A stretch of DNA of 64,000 bases from JANSWY01 sp965243755 (GCA_965243755.1 CBDEVW010000002.1:868001-932000), one strand, 5' to 3'. Shown: positions 52,092 through 61,719, numbered from the stretch's first letter. Translations and numbers: made by a program. The notes: generated from the letters alone by a model not told the origin.

Positions 52092-54128
52092 TTACAGGTC
52101 CCCATCTTCAACCACAGGAGGTGCGGGCCTGTAAATTTCAAATTCAACCCTTCTGTTTAGCGCCTTATCAGATTCAGTTCTTTCTTCTACAATAGGTTGT
52201 GAGCTTCCAAAACCATCGTATTCAACCCTTTCCGGGTAAACCCCGCCAAATATTACAATATAATCCCTGATGGTTTTTGCCCTCTCTTTACTTAATTCAA
52301 GGTTAAAATCCTCATCTCCATCCGAATCCGTATGTCCTGATATTCTAAGCATAAACTCGGGATTGTCATACATGAAATTGACGATTTTGTTGAGGTCTCC
52401 ATACATTTCAGGCCGCAAGTCAGATTCGCCATTAGCAAATTCAATCGATTGAAATTTGACCCTGCTGGCAATGGGTTCGGTGACCTGATCAAGATTGGTC
52501 GGCCCATCCAGATAGAACATTTCTTCAATCCTGAAAAACTCATCTCCCTGGATGATGAGCAAATAATTTCTATTGTTGATCAGATCAAATTCGAATGATC
52601 CATCTGGCTTCAGGTATTTAGGGGCCACCTCTGTTCCTTCGTCAAGGTCAATAATGGATACAATTCCCGTAAATGGTTCCCCTGTCAAGGAATCAGTAAG
52701 GGTACCGGTCACTGTAGTGTTGGCATCTGGCCGGCCCTGCATGGGAAGAGGAAAAGAATACAGATCCAGTTTGTTGAGGTCCCTCGTCGATGACCTGGCG
52801 TAGAACAGGTCCTCCGATTCTGAATCAATGCTGAAGTAAAATTCACTGCCTTTAGTATTTACTAGCGGACCAATATTGACTGGTTCGCTCCAGTAGTTGT
52901 CAATGCGTAATGATTTATAAATATCAAACTCCCCAAAATTGTAAAGCTGCCCGTTGGAACTGAAATATAACACATCAAATTTCGGATGATAAAACGGGCT
53001 TACATCATTGTTTCTGGTGTTGATGATGGGGCCAAGGTTTTCTGCAGGTGCCCATTCACCATTTCTTTTCTTACGGGTCATGTAAATATCTGATAGACCG
53101 AACCCTCCAATCCTGTCCGATGCAAAATATAATGTATCTCCGGTGTGGGAAAGTGAAGGATGAGAGTCCCAGCTGACACTGTTGACATTGGTGCCAAGGT
53201 TATGAATGTTGCCCCATGTGCTGTCCGGCATCATTTGAGCGACATAAATATCACAACTTCCAATTCCGTCTGGAGCCTCGCACCTTGAGAAGTATAGCGT
53301 TTTGCCATCTTTGCTTAAACAGGCACTACCTTCATTGTAAGGAGTGTTGATGTCATCCAATGGTTGACTTTTTGCCCAGGATCTGGTACTTGCGTCATAC
53401 ATACTGATAAAAAGGTCTTCATTTTCCACATCCCTAAGTCCTCTAACCTCTTCATTTCTTTTGGAAGTAAAAATAAGCGTTTGGTTGTCGAAACTGATTG
53501 ATGGTCCATAGTCTGCCTTTCTGGAGTTTACCTGTGTGCCCATATTTAATAGCACTCCCCTCGGTGGTCTCAAAGTATCAATTGATTTTCGGTGTTCTAC
53601 CAGCTGATAGTAGTAGTCGATCGGAACAAAAACATCAGCTTCCTGCCGACTTAATGAATCATAATAAATTTCTAATTCACGGATGTTGATCCCACCATGG
53701 TGATGTCTTAATGCCAGCCGATAGATTGGTTTGGCTGCTTCACTCCCTTCAAAAAGTTCAGTTAATTTTGCAAGTTTCCAAATCCAATAAGTGTCCTTGT
53801 AAAAATTTTGAATGCCAAAGTTCCCAACATAATCTTTGAGCGCTCTGTGTAGGTTAATCCAATCTTTGTTTTGTTCCAACCTTCTTAATCTGGCTTCTTT
53901 CTCAGGAGATCGATACTCAGGGATTTTGTTGATGTTTTTAAAGTCAAAAATATTAATGACTATATTATCAGGAAGTGAATCGGTCAAAATGGCAATTTCC
54001 TTCTTCTTTTTTCTTTTTTGTCCAAAGGAGTCACTACTTGCAGAACCCGCAATCATCAATAGCAAGCATAGCAATTTGGTTATTGGTGATTTGAATGGTG
54101 TGCCAAATCTTCTCACAGCTAATTTCAT
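52092..54128 (-). CDS. OmpA-family protein with PD40 beta-propeller, PorE-like T9SS component
   Basis: The start is the ATG at 54128; a TTG three codons upstream is unlikely. The 678-residue protein has a signal peptide ending near ASSDSFGQ, a helical TPR-like part (about 65-150), WD40-like PD40 repeats (about 190-460, with PSISFDNQTLIFTSKR, ACLSKDGKTLYFSR, PSLSHTGDTLYFASDRIGG), a carboxypeptidase-regulatory-like domain (about 475-545), and a C-terminal OmpA peptidoglycan-binding domain (about 565-665, ISGHTDSDGDEDFNLELSKERA). That order matches PorE, the outer-membrane protein that ties the type IX secretion machine to the cell wall. Other Bacteroidota OmpA-PD40 proteins share the plan, so PorE itself is probable, not certain. 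Confidence 0.83.
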   Translation of the reverse strand: MKLAVRRFGTPFKSPITKLLCLLLMIAGSASSDSFGQKRKKKKEIAILTDSLPDNIVINIFDFKNINKIPEYRSPEKEARLRRLEQNKDWINLHRALKDYVGNFGIQNFYKDTYWIWKLAKLTELFEGSEAAKPIYRLALRHHHGGINIRELEIYYDSLSRQEADVFVPIDYYYQLVEHRKSIDTLRPPRGVLLNMGTQVNSRKADYGPSISFDNQTLIFTSKRNEEVRGLRDVENEDLFISMYDASTRSWAKSQPLDDINTPYNEGSACLSKDGKTLYFSRCEAPDGIGSCDIYVAQMMPDSTWGNIHNLGTNVNSVSWDSHPSLSHTGDTLYFASDRIGGFGLSDIYMTRKKRNGEWAPAENLGPIINTRNNDVSPFYHPKFDVLYFSSNGQLYNFGEFDIYKSLRIDNYWSEPVNIGPLVNTKGSEFYFSIDSESEDLFYARSSTRDLNKLDLYSFPLPMQGRPDANTTVTGTLTDSLTGEPFTGIVSIIDLDEGTEVAPKYLKPDGSFEFDLINNRNYLLIIQGDEFFRIEEMFYLDGPTNLDQVTEPIASRVKFQSIEFANGESDLRPEMYGDLNKIVNFMYDNPEFMLRISGHTDSDGDEDFNLELSKERAKTIRDYIVIFGGVYPERVEYDGFGSSQPIVEERTESDKALNRRVEFEIYRPAPPVVEDGDL

Positions 54129-54371
54129 GTAAACCAAATTTAACCTATTGTATCCAAATTTTACTTCTGTTACTTCATAATCCCTAGCTGAATTGGTGGT
54201 TCTTATTTCCTATGTTAACTTAAGTATACATACAAAATTGTCAGATTATATGTGGTAAAGCAATTATTTAATACGAATTTCGATGTTTGGCACAGGGATT
54301 GACCAATAGAATGGCCTAACTTAACAATCGAATTACAGAGATTTTTAATGTCATTTTGACATACTTGATAT

Positions 54372-56840
54372 ATGCAAAAGAATAAACCATTTAGCAATAT
54401 AATTTTTGCTGACGCAGTGGACGAGGACAGTGGAGAACTGATTCAGATAATCGAACCATCGGAAAATGATACTTTAGAATTGGAGGATATTCCGGAAGAT
54501 CTACCCATCTTGCCCGTCAGGAATACCGTCTTATTTCCCGGAGTGGTACTTCCAATAACAGTAGGAAGGAGCAAATCCATCAAACTGGTAAAAAAGGCTT
54601 ACCGAGGCGATCGCATAATTGGTGTGGTAGCGCAGAAAAATAACACCAAAGATGAGGCGACCTCAAAGGATATTCATCAAATTGGGACAGTCGCTAAAAT
54701 CGTCAAGATGCTGGTACTTCCTGATGGTAACACAACCATTATCATTCAGGGAAAGCAGCGGTTTGAGATTACAGATATCGTAACCGAAACACCTTACATC
54801 ACGGCAAAATTTCAATTGCGGGAAGAGATATTCCCATCAGAAGCGGACCGGGAGCTTCAGGCCATAGTGGCGTCCTTAAAGGATTCCGCATCAAAAATCC
54901 TTCAACTGAATCCTGAAATTCCTCAGGAGGCCCAGGTTGCACTGGATAACATTGAAAACTCTGCCTTTTTGACGCACTTTTTATCTTCAAACGTGAATGC
55001 GGAGGTTGGTGAAAAACAAAAGTTACTGGAAATCAACAATGGAATGGAGCGGGCTGAGTTGTTGCTGCAGTTCATGTTGAAGGATATCCAGATGCTGGAG
55101 TTGAAGCAGGAGATTCAAAACAAAGTGCACTCTGACATTGATCAACAGCAGCGGGACTACTTTCTTAGACAGCAAATGAAAGTGCTTCAGGATGAGTTAG
55201 GTCAGGAAGGGCCTGATCAGGAAGTGAGGGCTTTAAGGGTCAAAGGAGAGAAGAAGTTGTGGAGCAAGGAAATTAAAGAACACTTTAGTAAAGAACTCGA
55301 CAAGATCTCAAGAATGAACCCCGCTGCGGCCGAATACCCGGTGGCACTTAGCTATGTGGAACTCCTGGTGGATTTACCGTGGGAGGAAGTTACGGAGGAT
55401 AATTTTGATCTGAAACACGCCAAAAAGGTGCTTGATCAAGACCATTTTGGATTGGATAAAGTAAAAGACAGAATCATTGAGTATTTGGCAGTTAGAAAGT
55501 TGAAGAATGATCTCAAAGGACCAATTCTATGCCTTTATGGCCCTCCCGGAGTAGGTAAGACTTCTTTGGGCAGGTCTATCGCCAATGCATTGGGAAGAAA
55601 GTATGTAAGAATGTCACTTGGAGGAGTTCATGATGAGGCGGAGATTAGAGGGCATAGGAAGACTTATATCGGAGCAATGCCGGGAAAAATCATCCAGAAT
55701 ATCAACAAAGCAAAGACTTCCAACCCGGTATTTATTCTTGATGAGATAGACAAAGTGAGTTCTGATTTCCGGGGAGACCCTTCGTCAGCTCTTCTGGAAG
55801 TACTCGATCCTGAACAAAACAGTACATTTAAGGACAATTATCTGGAGGTAGATTATGATCTGTCCAAGGTGTTGTTTATTGCAACGGCAAACTCATTGGA
55901 TACTATTCAGGGACCTCTGAGAGACAGGATGGAAATCATTGACATCAGTGGGTATACGCAGGAAGAGAAGCTTCAAATTGCTAAAAAACACCTAATACCA
56001 AAGCAAAGGAAAGAGCATGGGCTAACGGCAAAGGATATATCAATTCCTGATAAGTCTGTTAAGAAAATTATTGAGGACTATACAAGGGAATCCGGAGTAC
56101 GAAACCTCGAGCGAAAAATTGGGTCGGTGATCAGAAATGTTGCCAAATCGATTGCAATGGAAGAGGAATACGAGCCAAAGATAAGTACGGACAGAGTTCG
56201 GGAAATTCTTGGAGCGGAGATCTATGATAAAGAGTTATATGAAGATAATGCCATTCCTGGAGTGGTCACTGGCCTTGCCTGGACACCTGTTGGAGGGGAT
56301 ATATTATTTATCGAGGCAAGTTTAAGTAGAGGTAAAGGGAAATTGACACTTTCCGGGCAGTTAGGCGATGTGATGAAAGAGTCTGCCATGACAGCCTTAT
56401 CCTATCTAAAAAGTAATGCGGAAAAGTACGACATTCATTACAAGGTATTTGATAATTACGATCTTCATATTCATGTGCCAGCCGGAGCAATACCAAAAGA
56501 TGGACCTTCTGCAGGTATTACCATGTTGACCGCACTTGCTTCAATCTACACGCAGCGTAAGGTAAAAGCGAAAATTGCGATGACAGGGGAAATTACCTTG
56601 CGAGGAAAAGTGCTTCCGGTAGGCGGGATAAAAGAAAAGATTCTGGCGGCAAGACGAGCAGGTATCAAGGATATAATTTTGTGTGAGAAAAACCGTAAGG
56701 ATATTGATGAAATTAATCCCGATTACATTAAGGACCTGAATATAAATTATGTGAAAGAGGTCAATGAAGTGTTGGATTTGGCGTTGTTGAAAAATAAGGT
56801 GAAAAATCCGATAGAGTTTGTTGCCGCAACTTCCAACTAA
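54372..56840 (+). CDS. lon: ATP-dependent protease Lon
   Basis: A cytosolic AAA+ serine protease that degrades damaged and regulatory proteins. The 822 residues comprise the N-terminal substrate-binding LON domain (DLPILPVRNTVLFPGVVLPITVGR), the ATPase with Walker A GPPGVGKTS near residue 390 and Walker B VFILDEIDK, the sensor domain, and the protease with S713 in PKDGPSAGITM plus the dyad lysine in LRGKVLPVGGIKEKILAARRAG. porQ begins 15 bases later and hslU follows, so a lon-porQ-hslU operon is likely. A sequence resembling a sigma-54 site lies at 54287-54302. Confidence 0.97.
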   Translation: MQKNKPFSNIIFADAVDEDSGELIQIIEPSENDTLELEDIPEDLPILPVRNTVLFPGVVLPITVGRSKSIKLVKKAYRGDRIIGVVAQKNNTKDEATSKDIHQIGTVAKIVKMLVLPDGNTTIIIQGKQRFEITDIVTETPYITAKFQLREEIFPSEADRELQAIVASLKDSASKILQLNPEIPQEAQVALDNIENSAFLTHFLSSNVNAEVGEKQKLLEINNGMERAELLLQFMLKDIQMLELKQEIQNKVHSDIDQQQRDYFLRQQMKVLQDELGQEGPDQEVRALRVKGEKKLWSKEIKEHFSKELDKISRMNPAAAEYPVALSYVELLVDLPWEEVTEDNFDLKHAKKVLDQDHFGLDKVKDRIIEYLAVRKLKNDLKGPILCLYGPPGVGKTSLGRSIANALGRKYVRMSLGGVHDEAEIRGHRKTYIGAMPGKIIQNINKAKTSNPVFILDEIDKVSSDFRGDPSSALLEVLDPEQNSTFKDNYLEVDYDLSKVLFIATANSLDTIQGPLRDRMEIIDISGYTQEEKLQIAKKHLIPKQRKEHGLTAKDISIPDKSVKKIIEDYTRESGVRNLERKIGSVIRNVAKSIAMEEEYEPKISTDRVREILGAEIYDKELYEDNAIPGVVTGLAWTPVGGDILFIEASLSRGKGKLTLSGQLGDVMKESAMTALSYLKSNAEKYDIHYKVFDNYDLHIHVPAGAIPKDGPSAGITMLTALASIYTQRKVKAKIAMTGEITLRGKVLPVGGIKEKILAARRAGIKDIILCEKNRKDIDEINPDYIKDLNINYVKEVNEVLDLALLKNKVKNPIEFVAATSN

Positions 56841-56855
56841 ACCAAATTCTCACCA

Positions 56856-57866
56856 ATGAAGCACATTTTTCATTTGGGGTTCATTTTTCTAGTGACCATT
56901 ACCAATGCACAAATTGGAGGTAAACGGTCATTTGAATTCCTGAATTTGCCCGTTAGCAGTAGAGTGACTGCTCTGGGAGGAGTGAATGTATCATTGGTGG
57001 ATAACGATGGCTTTCAGTTACTGAATAATCCGGCATTGTCAGATTCCATTACAGGCGGTGAAATGGGCATCAGTTGGTTGAACTATTTTGCTGACGTCAA
57101 TCAGAGTACGGTGCAGGCGGTAGTTCCGCTAAAGCAATTAAAATGGAACATAGGTGCGGTTTATTTGGATTACGGCGATTTTCAGGGGTTTGATCCTTCG
57201 GGCAATCCCACTGGCGATTTCACAGCCAAAGAGTATGCTTTGATCGTCGGTACCAGTCATCGATTGAATTCCTTCACCTTAGGGGGAAATCTAAAGTTTG
57301 CACATTCTCTACTGGACGGACACGGCGCAGCAGCTCTTTTAATGGATATCGGAGGAACATTTCGGCCAGGCAGCAGTGGATTGACGTTTGGGCTGGTTTT
57401 TAAGAATGTTGGAGTGCTGTTGTCAGATTATTCTTCCACAAGTGGATCAAGATTGCCTTTTGATGTTCAGGTTGGAACAACTTTTAAACCTGCTTATATG
57501 CCGTTTAGGTTTTCCTTCACTGCTTACAATTTGCCCAGGGAGAATATTGTCTTTTTTGATGAGACACTCAATCCCGGTCAATCTGAACCAGATTTTGCAG
57601 AACGGATTTTCAGGCACCTTAATATGGGAGCAGAATTACTTCTTAGCAAAAACTTTCATGTTCAATTAGGGTATAACTATCTATTGAGGCAGGAGTTAAG
57701 ATTACAACAAAGTGCAGCAGGCGCTGGTTTTTCATTTGGGTTACTACTCCGACTAAAAAGGTTTGAGCTTAACTACTCAAGATCAAAATACCATGCCGCT
57801 GGAGGGGCTAATCAATTGACATTGGCGAGCAACCTCAATTATTTCAGGAATAGAAAAAATTTATAA
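56856..57866 (+). CDS. porQ: Type IX secretion system protein PorQ
   Basis: An outer-membrane barrel of the PorV/FadL-like family that acts with the PorU sortase complex in type IX secretion. The signal peptide (MKHIFHLGFIFLVTITNAQ) is followed by the PorQ hallmark GGKRSFEFLNLPVSSRVTALGGVNVSL and then strands throughout (WNIGAVYLDYGDFQGFD, LTFGLVFKNVGVLL, FHVQLGYNYLLRQE), closing in RFELNYSRSKYHAAGG. At 336 residues its length is usual. It is wedged between the lon and hslU protease genes with gaps of only 15 and 4 bases. Confidence 0.9.
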   Translation: MKHIFHLGFIFLVTITNAQIGGKRSFEFLNLPVSSRVTALGGVNVSLVDNDGFQLLNNPALSDSITGGEMGISWLNYFADVNQSTVQAVVPLKQLKWNIGAVYLDYGDFQGFDPSGNPTGDFTAKEYALIVGTSHRLNSFTLGGNLKFAHSLLDGHGAAALLMDIGGTFRPGSSGLTFGLVFKNVGVLLSDYSSTSGSRLPFDVQVGTTFKPAYMPFRFSFTAYNLPRENIVFFDETLNPGQSEPDFAERIFRHLNMGAELLLSKNFHVQLGYNYLLRQELRLQQSAAGAGFSFGLLLRLKRFELNYSRSKYHAAGGANQLTLASNLNYFRNRKNL

Positions 57867-57870
57867 TGAC

Positions 57871-59265
57871 ATGCTAGATCAGGAAAAATACTATACGCCT
57901 AGACAGATTGTAGCAGAATTGGATAAATACATCATTGGACAAGATGATGCCAAGAGAAATGTTGCAATAGCCTTGCGTAATCGATGGAGAAGAATGAATG
58001 TCAAATCTGAGATTCAGGGTGAAATTGTGCCAAACAATATCCTGATGATTGGAGCAACCGGAGTAGGAAAGACAGAAATAGCCAGAAGGTTGGCCAAAAT
58101 TGCTGATGCGCCATTTACCAAAGTGGAAGCTTCAAAATTTACAGAAGTGGGGTATGTAGGTAGGGATGTAGAAAGCATGGTGAGAGACCTTGTTGAGCAA
58201 TCTGTTGATCTGGTAAAGACCAGGAAAAAGGAAGAAGTTAAGGAAAAAGCCTCCGTGATTGTGGAGAATATTATTTTGGACGCATTAATCCCGCCAGTGA
58301 AATCATCAACTGGGACAACTCCTGTTGGTTTCAATGGTGATAATGAGGCCGAACCGAAGAATGATCAGGAACTAAATGAGAGAACGCGGGAAAGATTCCG
58401 TGAAAAAATAGCCAATGGTGAGCTTGATGACCGGAAGATTGAAATCAGTGTCAAGCAACCGGCAAACACAGGTATTGGAGTAATGGGAGGAGGAATGATG
58501 GATGAAGCAAGTATGATCAACCTTCAGGAAATGCTTGGTAACATGATGCCTAAAAAAACAAAAAAGCGTAAAGTTACCATTGCTGAAGCCAGAAAGATAT
58601 TACTGGAAGAGGAGTCAGCCAAGTTGATTGATATGGATGAGGTGAAAGAAGAGGCAATTGAAAAAGCTCAAAACACAGGGATCATTTTCATAGATGAAGT
58701 TGATAAGATTGCCGGCGGATCCAATAAGCAAGGTCCTGATGTGAGCAGAGAGGGTGTTCAAAGAGACCTTTTGCCCATTGTAGAAGGAAGTGCGGTTTCA
58801 ACAAAGTATGGAGTAGTTCATACAGATCATATCCTGTTCATTGCTGCTGGAGCTTTTCACTTTGCAAAACCCTCAGATTTGATTCCAGAGCTACAAGGTC
58901 GATTCCCAATCAGAGTTGAATTGCAGAATCTCACCAAAAAAGATTTTCTCTCCATTTTGAAGGAGCCCAAAAATGCACTTACCAAACAATATACTGCACT
59001 TATTGGTGCTGAAGATGTAGAAATATCTTTTGATGAAGAGGCATTGGAAGAAATTGCCGAAATCGCTTTCGCTATTAACACAGAAGTGGAGAATATAGGA
59101 GCCAGAAGACTTCATACTGTGATGAGTCATCTGCTAAATGACATTTTGTTTGATATTCCTGATGTAATCGGAGCAAATGCGAAGGTGGTGATCACCAAGG
59201 AGAAAGTTAAAGAAAGACTTGACAGCCTTGTTCAAAACAAAGATTTAAGTCAGTATATACTGTAA
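57871..59265 (+). CDS. hslU: ATP-dependent protease ATPase subunit HslU
   Basis: The AAA+ unfoldase of the HslUV (ClpYQ) protease. In 464 residues it has the start YTPRQIVAELDKYIIGQDDAKRNVAIALRNRWRR, Walker A GATGVGKTE near residue 63, the pore loop KFTEVGYVGRDVE, the family-specific I-domain insertion (about 105-245), Walker B GIIFIDEVDKIAG and the C-terminal tail LSQYIL that docks into HslV. hslV is not adjacent, unlike in most genomes where hslV-hslU are paired. It follows porQ by four bases and ends at a strong terminator. Confidence 0.96.
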   Translation: MLDQEKYYTPRQIVAELDKYIIGQDDAKRNVAIALRNRWRRMNVKSEIQGEIVPNNILMIGATGVGKTEIARRLAKIADAPFTKVEASKFTEVGYVGRDVESMVRDLVEQSVDLVKTRKKEEVKEKASVIVENIILDALIPPVKSSTGTTPVGFNGDNEAEPKNDQELNERTRERFREKIANGELDDRKIEISVKQPANTGIGVMGGGMMDEASMINLQEMLGNMMPKKTKKRKVTIAEARKILLEEESAKLIDMDEVKEEAIEKAQNTGIIFIDEVDKIAGGSNKQGPDVSREGVQRDLLPIVEGSAVSTKYGVVHTDHILFIAAGAFHFAKPSDLIPELQGRFPIRVELQNLTKKDFLSILKEPKNALTKQYTALIGAEDVEISFDEEALEEIAEIAFAINTEVENIGARRLHTVMSHLLNDILFDIPDVIGANAKVVITKEKVKERLDSLVQNKDLSQYIL

Positions 59266-59292
59266 TTAGAATAAATCCTCAGATTATTTTCT

Positions 59293-59318
59293 AAGGCCAG
59301 TTTGCGTACTGGCCTTTT
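59293..59318 (+). terminator. Terminator after hslU
   Basis: AAGGCCAG and CTGGCCTT form a perfect 8-bp stem with an 8-base loop and T-rich tail, ending the lon-porQ-hslU unit just before a convergent gene. Confidence 0.85.
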
Positions 59319-59325
59319 CTTGTTT

Positions 59326-59778
59326 TTACCAGGATGTTCGCTTGAGCTCTCTCGCCGCTCTCATAACATCCCGTCGACTGATCTGTCCTTTTAATTTGCC
59401 ATTTTCTACAACAGGAAATCTTCTTACCATTCCATTAAGGAACATATTTGCAGCGTCAAGTACATCTTTGCTTATATCGATGGTTTGTACATCAGTGGTC
59501 ATGTAATCGGCAACCACACTTTTTCCAGATGGGTGATTCATATAGGCAGATTCTACCATGATCTTCAGGCAATCTCTTTCCGAAAGTACACCTACAAGGT
59601 CTCCATTTTCGTTTAATACCGGACCACCTGAGATCCGTTTTTCAAGCATGATATCAATGGCTTCATCAATTCCCTGATCCGGTCTGAATGTGTGTAGGTC
59701 GGTCGCCATGTATTTCGTGATTGATTCGTACTCCATGGTAGGGGTTGCTTTCTCTTCTCTTTTTCCGGTGAAGTTCAT
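59326..59778 (-). CDS. CBS-domain pair protein
   Basis: A 150-residue cytosolic protein that is little more than two CBS domains: ITKYMATDLHTFRPDQGIDEAIDIMLEKRISGGPVLNENGDLVGVLSERDCL and VADYMTTDVQTIDISKDVLDAANMFLNGMVRRFPVVENGKLKGQISRRDVM. CBS pairs bind adenine nucleotides (AMP, ATP, SAM or c-di-AMP) and act as energy or signal sensors for a partner. The partner is not identifiable here. A second ATG at residue 15 is a possible alternative start. It converges on hslU and is divergent from rpoD with a 398-base gap. Confidence 0.85.
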   Translation of the reverse strand: MNFTGKREEKATPTMEYESITKYMATDLHTFRPDQGIDEAIDIMLEKRISGGPVLNENGDLVGVLSERDCLKIMVESAYMNHPSGKSVVADYMTTDVQTIDISKDVLDAANMFLNGMVRRFPVVENGKLKGQISRRDVMRAARELKRTSW

Positions 59779-59977
59779 ATTTCGTAAGGTTTTTAATTAG
59801 TGAGTAATCAATTTTGGTCAGTAATTATTATTGGTGGGAACTTTCATAATAAACTTTTTTTTGATTTTTTCCAAGAGATTTTCTTATATTCAGCTTTCGG
59901 TAAATGGAAAATAAATTCGAACACGGGAAACTTATTTCAGAATTTTCAAGTTGATAGTATGTTTGGATAGTGTATAT

Positions 59978-60008
59978 TTTGACCAGATCAAGAAGTTTGC
60001 TATCTTCG
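59978..60008 (+). promoter_or_regulatory. Candidate sigma-A promoter for rpoD
   Basis: TTTG (59978-59981), a 19-base spacer and TATCTTCG (60001-60008) match the Bacteroidota promoter with one mismatch. The start codon is 168 bases further on, implying a long leader; an imperfect hairpin (CTTTGAAGT with ACTTCATTCAAAG) lies at about 60014-60048. The rest of 59779-60176 shows nothing clear. Confidence 0.45.
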
Positions 60009-60176
60009 CGGTTCTTTGAAGTTGAATTTTGCGACTTCATTCAAAGGGTATTTTTACCCGGTCAACTGTAAATTATCCCAGCTTGTCGAAATGAGGCAAG
60101 GATTTGAAACATTTAGGTGAAAATTTACTTTATTTATAAAATACGACAGTATTATTACGAACAATAGATATTCAAT

Positions 60177-61049
60177 ATGCGACAACTAAAGATCACACAA
60201 TCAATTACCAACAGACGTGAGAGCCATACTTTGGAAAAGTACTTTACTGAGGTAAGTAATGTTCCAATGATTACTCCGGATGAAGAGGTAGAGTTGGCCA
60301 AAAGAATCCGTGAAGGGGATGAATTGGCTCTGGAAAAGTTGGTGAAAGCTAACTTACGATTTGTGGTTTCTGTGGCAAAACAATACCAAAATAGAAGTCT
60401 TCCTTTGAATGATTTGATCAACGAAGGAAATCTTGGACTAATCAAAGCGGCCAAGAAGTTTGATGAAACCAAAGGATTTAAATTTATTTCTTACGCTGTA
60501 TGGTGGATCAGACAGTCGATTATGCAAGCTTTGGCAGAGCAGTCAAGGATTGTTAGGCTTCCAATGAACAAATCTGGTGCAATAAACCAGATCAGAAGAG
60601 CTTATGCTGAATTAGAACAGCAATTTGAAAGAGAGCCAACCGAGGAGGAATTGGCAGATATCCTGGATATGAAACCTAGCGAGGTGAGAAATACACTAGG
60701 CGCTGAGGTGAAACAAATGTCAATGGATGCTCCTTTTGGTGAAGATGAGTCAGGTTCATTACTTGACGTACTTGAAAATCAAACTACCGGACCTACTGAT
60801 GGCCAGATGGTGTTCAATGATTCATTAAAAGTTGAAACTATGCGAGCGCTTTCTACCCTAACAGCAAGGGAGAGAGAAGTGATTCAGATGAGTTTTGGTA
60901 TCGGATGTGACAACCCATTTACACTTGAAGAAATTGGAGATGCCATGGGTCTGACAAGAGAACGTGTTAGACAAATCAGAGAAAAGGCACTTCAAAAGCT
61001 TAGAGAGCCAGGCAAAAACAGAAGACTTAAGGAATTCTGTGCGGTTTAA
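60177..61049 (+). CDS. rpoD: Primary RNA polymerase sigma factor, Bacteroidota short type
   Basis: The housekeeping sigma factor. The 290 residues contain region 1.2 (HTLEKYFTEVSNVPMITPDEEVELAKRIREGDE), region 2 (ANLRFVVSVAKQYQNRSLPLNDLINEGNLGLIKAAKKFDETKGFKFISYAVWWIRQSIMQAL), region 3, and region 4 (TLEEIGDAMGLTRERVRQIREKALQKLR). As in other Bacteroidota, the long region 1.1 and the non-conserved insert of E. coli RpoD are missing. It would read the TTTG/TAnnTTTG promoters seen in this window. A long leader and own terminator show a monocistronic gene. Confidence 0.96.
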   Translation: MRQLKITQSITNRRESHTLEKYFTEVSNVPMITPDEEVELAKRIREGDELALEKLVKANLRFVVSVAKQYQNRSLPLNDLINEGNLGLIKAAKKFDETKGFKFISYAVWWIRQSIMQALAEQSRIVRLPMNKSGAINQIRRAYAELEQQFEREPTEEELADILDMKPSEVRNTLGAEVKQMSMDAPFGEDESGSLLDVLENQTTGPTDGQMVFNDSLKVETMRALSTLTAREREVIQMSFGIGCDNPFTLEEIGDAMGLTRERVRQIREKALQKLREPGKNRRLKEFCAV

Positions 61050-61073
61050 AGCATCAAGAAAAATATATATGGA

Positions 61074-61106
61074 GAAAGGCGTTCATCTGAACGCCTTTCT
61101 TTTTTT
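61074..61106 (+). terminator. Terminator after rpoD
   Basis: Arms GAAAGGCGTTCA and TGAACGCCTTTC form a long perfect stem (the innermost pair probably opens into a small loop), followed by seven T residues. Confidence 0.92.
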
Positions 61107-61151
61107 ATATCCTTTTTATATTCTAATCAATTTTTCTTGCTACTTTTTGGC

Positions 61152-61637
61152 ATGAGAAAGATTGTCCTGCCACTAATCCTCATCTTAGGGTTTCTGAATT
61201 TCAGTTATTCCCAGGAGGCGAGTAATGCAACTGAATCTGAAGAAGCCGTACTTAGAGAAGTCATTACAAGTTACTACCATGATATGTCTGATAGGGATTG
61301 GGCCACCTACAAATCCTATTTTACAGAAGACGCCATGATGACAACTATATGGAAAGCTCCCTCAGACGATGAGCCAAGGATCAATTCATATTCCATCAAT
61401 GATTTTTTGAAGCAGACCAGAAAAGGACCTGATAGCAGACCTGTTTTTGAGGAAAAGCCACTTTCTATAGAGATCAGTATCAGACACGACCTAGCAACGG
61501 CATGGGTGAAATATGCGGCTAAGTTTGGTACCAAAAAAGATTTAATTGAATGGCAGGGCTATGATTTATTTTCATTCATCAGGTATAAAGGAGAGTGGAA
61601 AATTGCCTCCCTGGCCTATGTTCATATCAATGAATAG
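61152..61637 (+). CDS. Exported NTF2-like (SnoaL/DUF4440-type) protein
   Basis: The 161-residue protein starts at the ATG at 61152; a TTG five codons upstream is less likely. The signal peptide MRKIVLPLILILGFLNFSYSQ is followed by an NTF2-like cone fold: the opening helix EEAVLREVITSYYHDMSDRDWATYKSYFTEDAMM, central strands IEISIRHDLATAWVKYAAKF and the last strand GEWKIASLAYVHIN. Such domains bind small ligands or form the scaffold of varied enzymes, and no catalytic residues can be named. It stands alone between rpoD and the aminotransferase gene. Confidence 0.75.
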   Translation: MRKIVLPLILILGFLNFSYSQEASNATESEEAVLREVITSYYHDMSDRDWATYKSYFTEDAMMTTIWKAPSDDEPRINSYSINDFLKQTRKGPDSRPVFEEKPLSIEISIRHDLATAWVKYAAKFGTKKDLIEWQGYDLFSFIRYKGEWKIASLAYVHINE

Positions 61638-61719
61638 AAACTCTTTTGTCTAAATTTTTTGTTACTCTTTGATCTTTACCCTTTTATCTTGATTTTTGGC
61701 CTCCAAATCATATTAAGAG

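Noticed and set aside
59828..60040. 70-residue minus-strand open frame between the CBS gene and rpoD
   Set aside because: It overlaps the candidate rpoD promoter and leader and its translation is lysine- and serine-rich without domain features.
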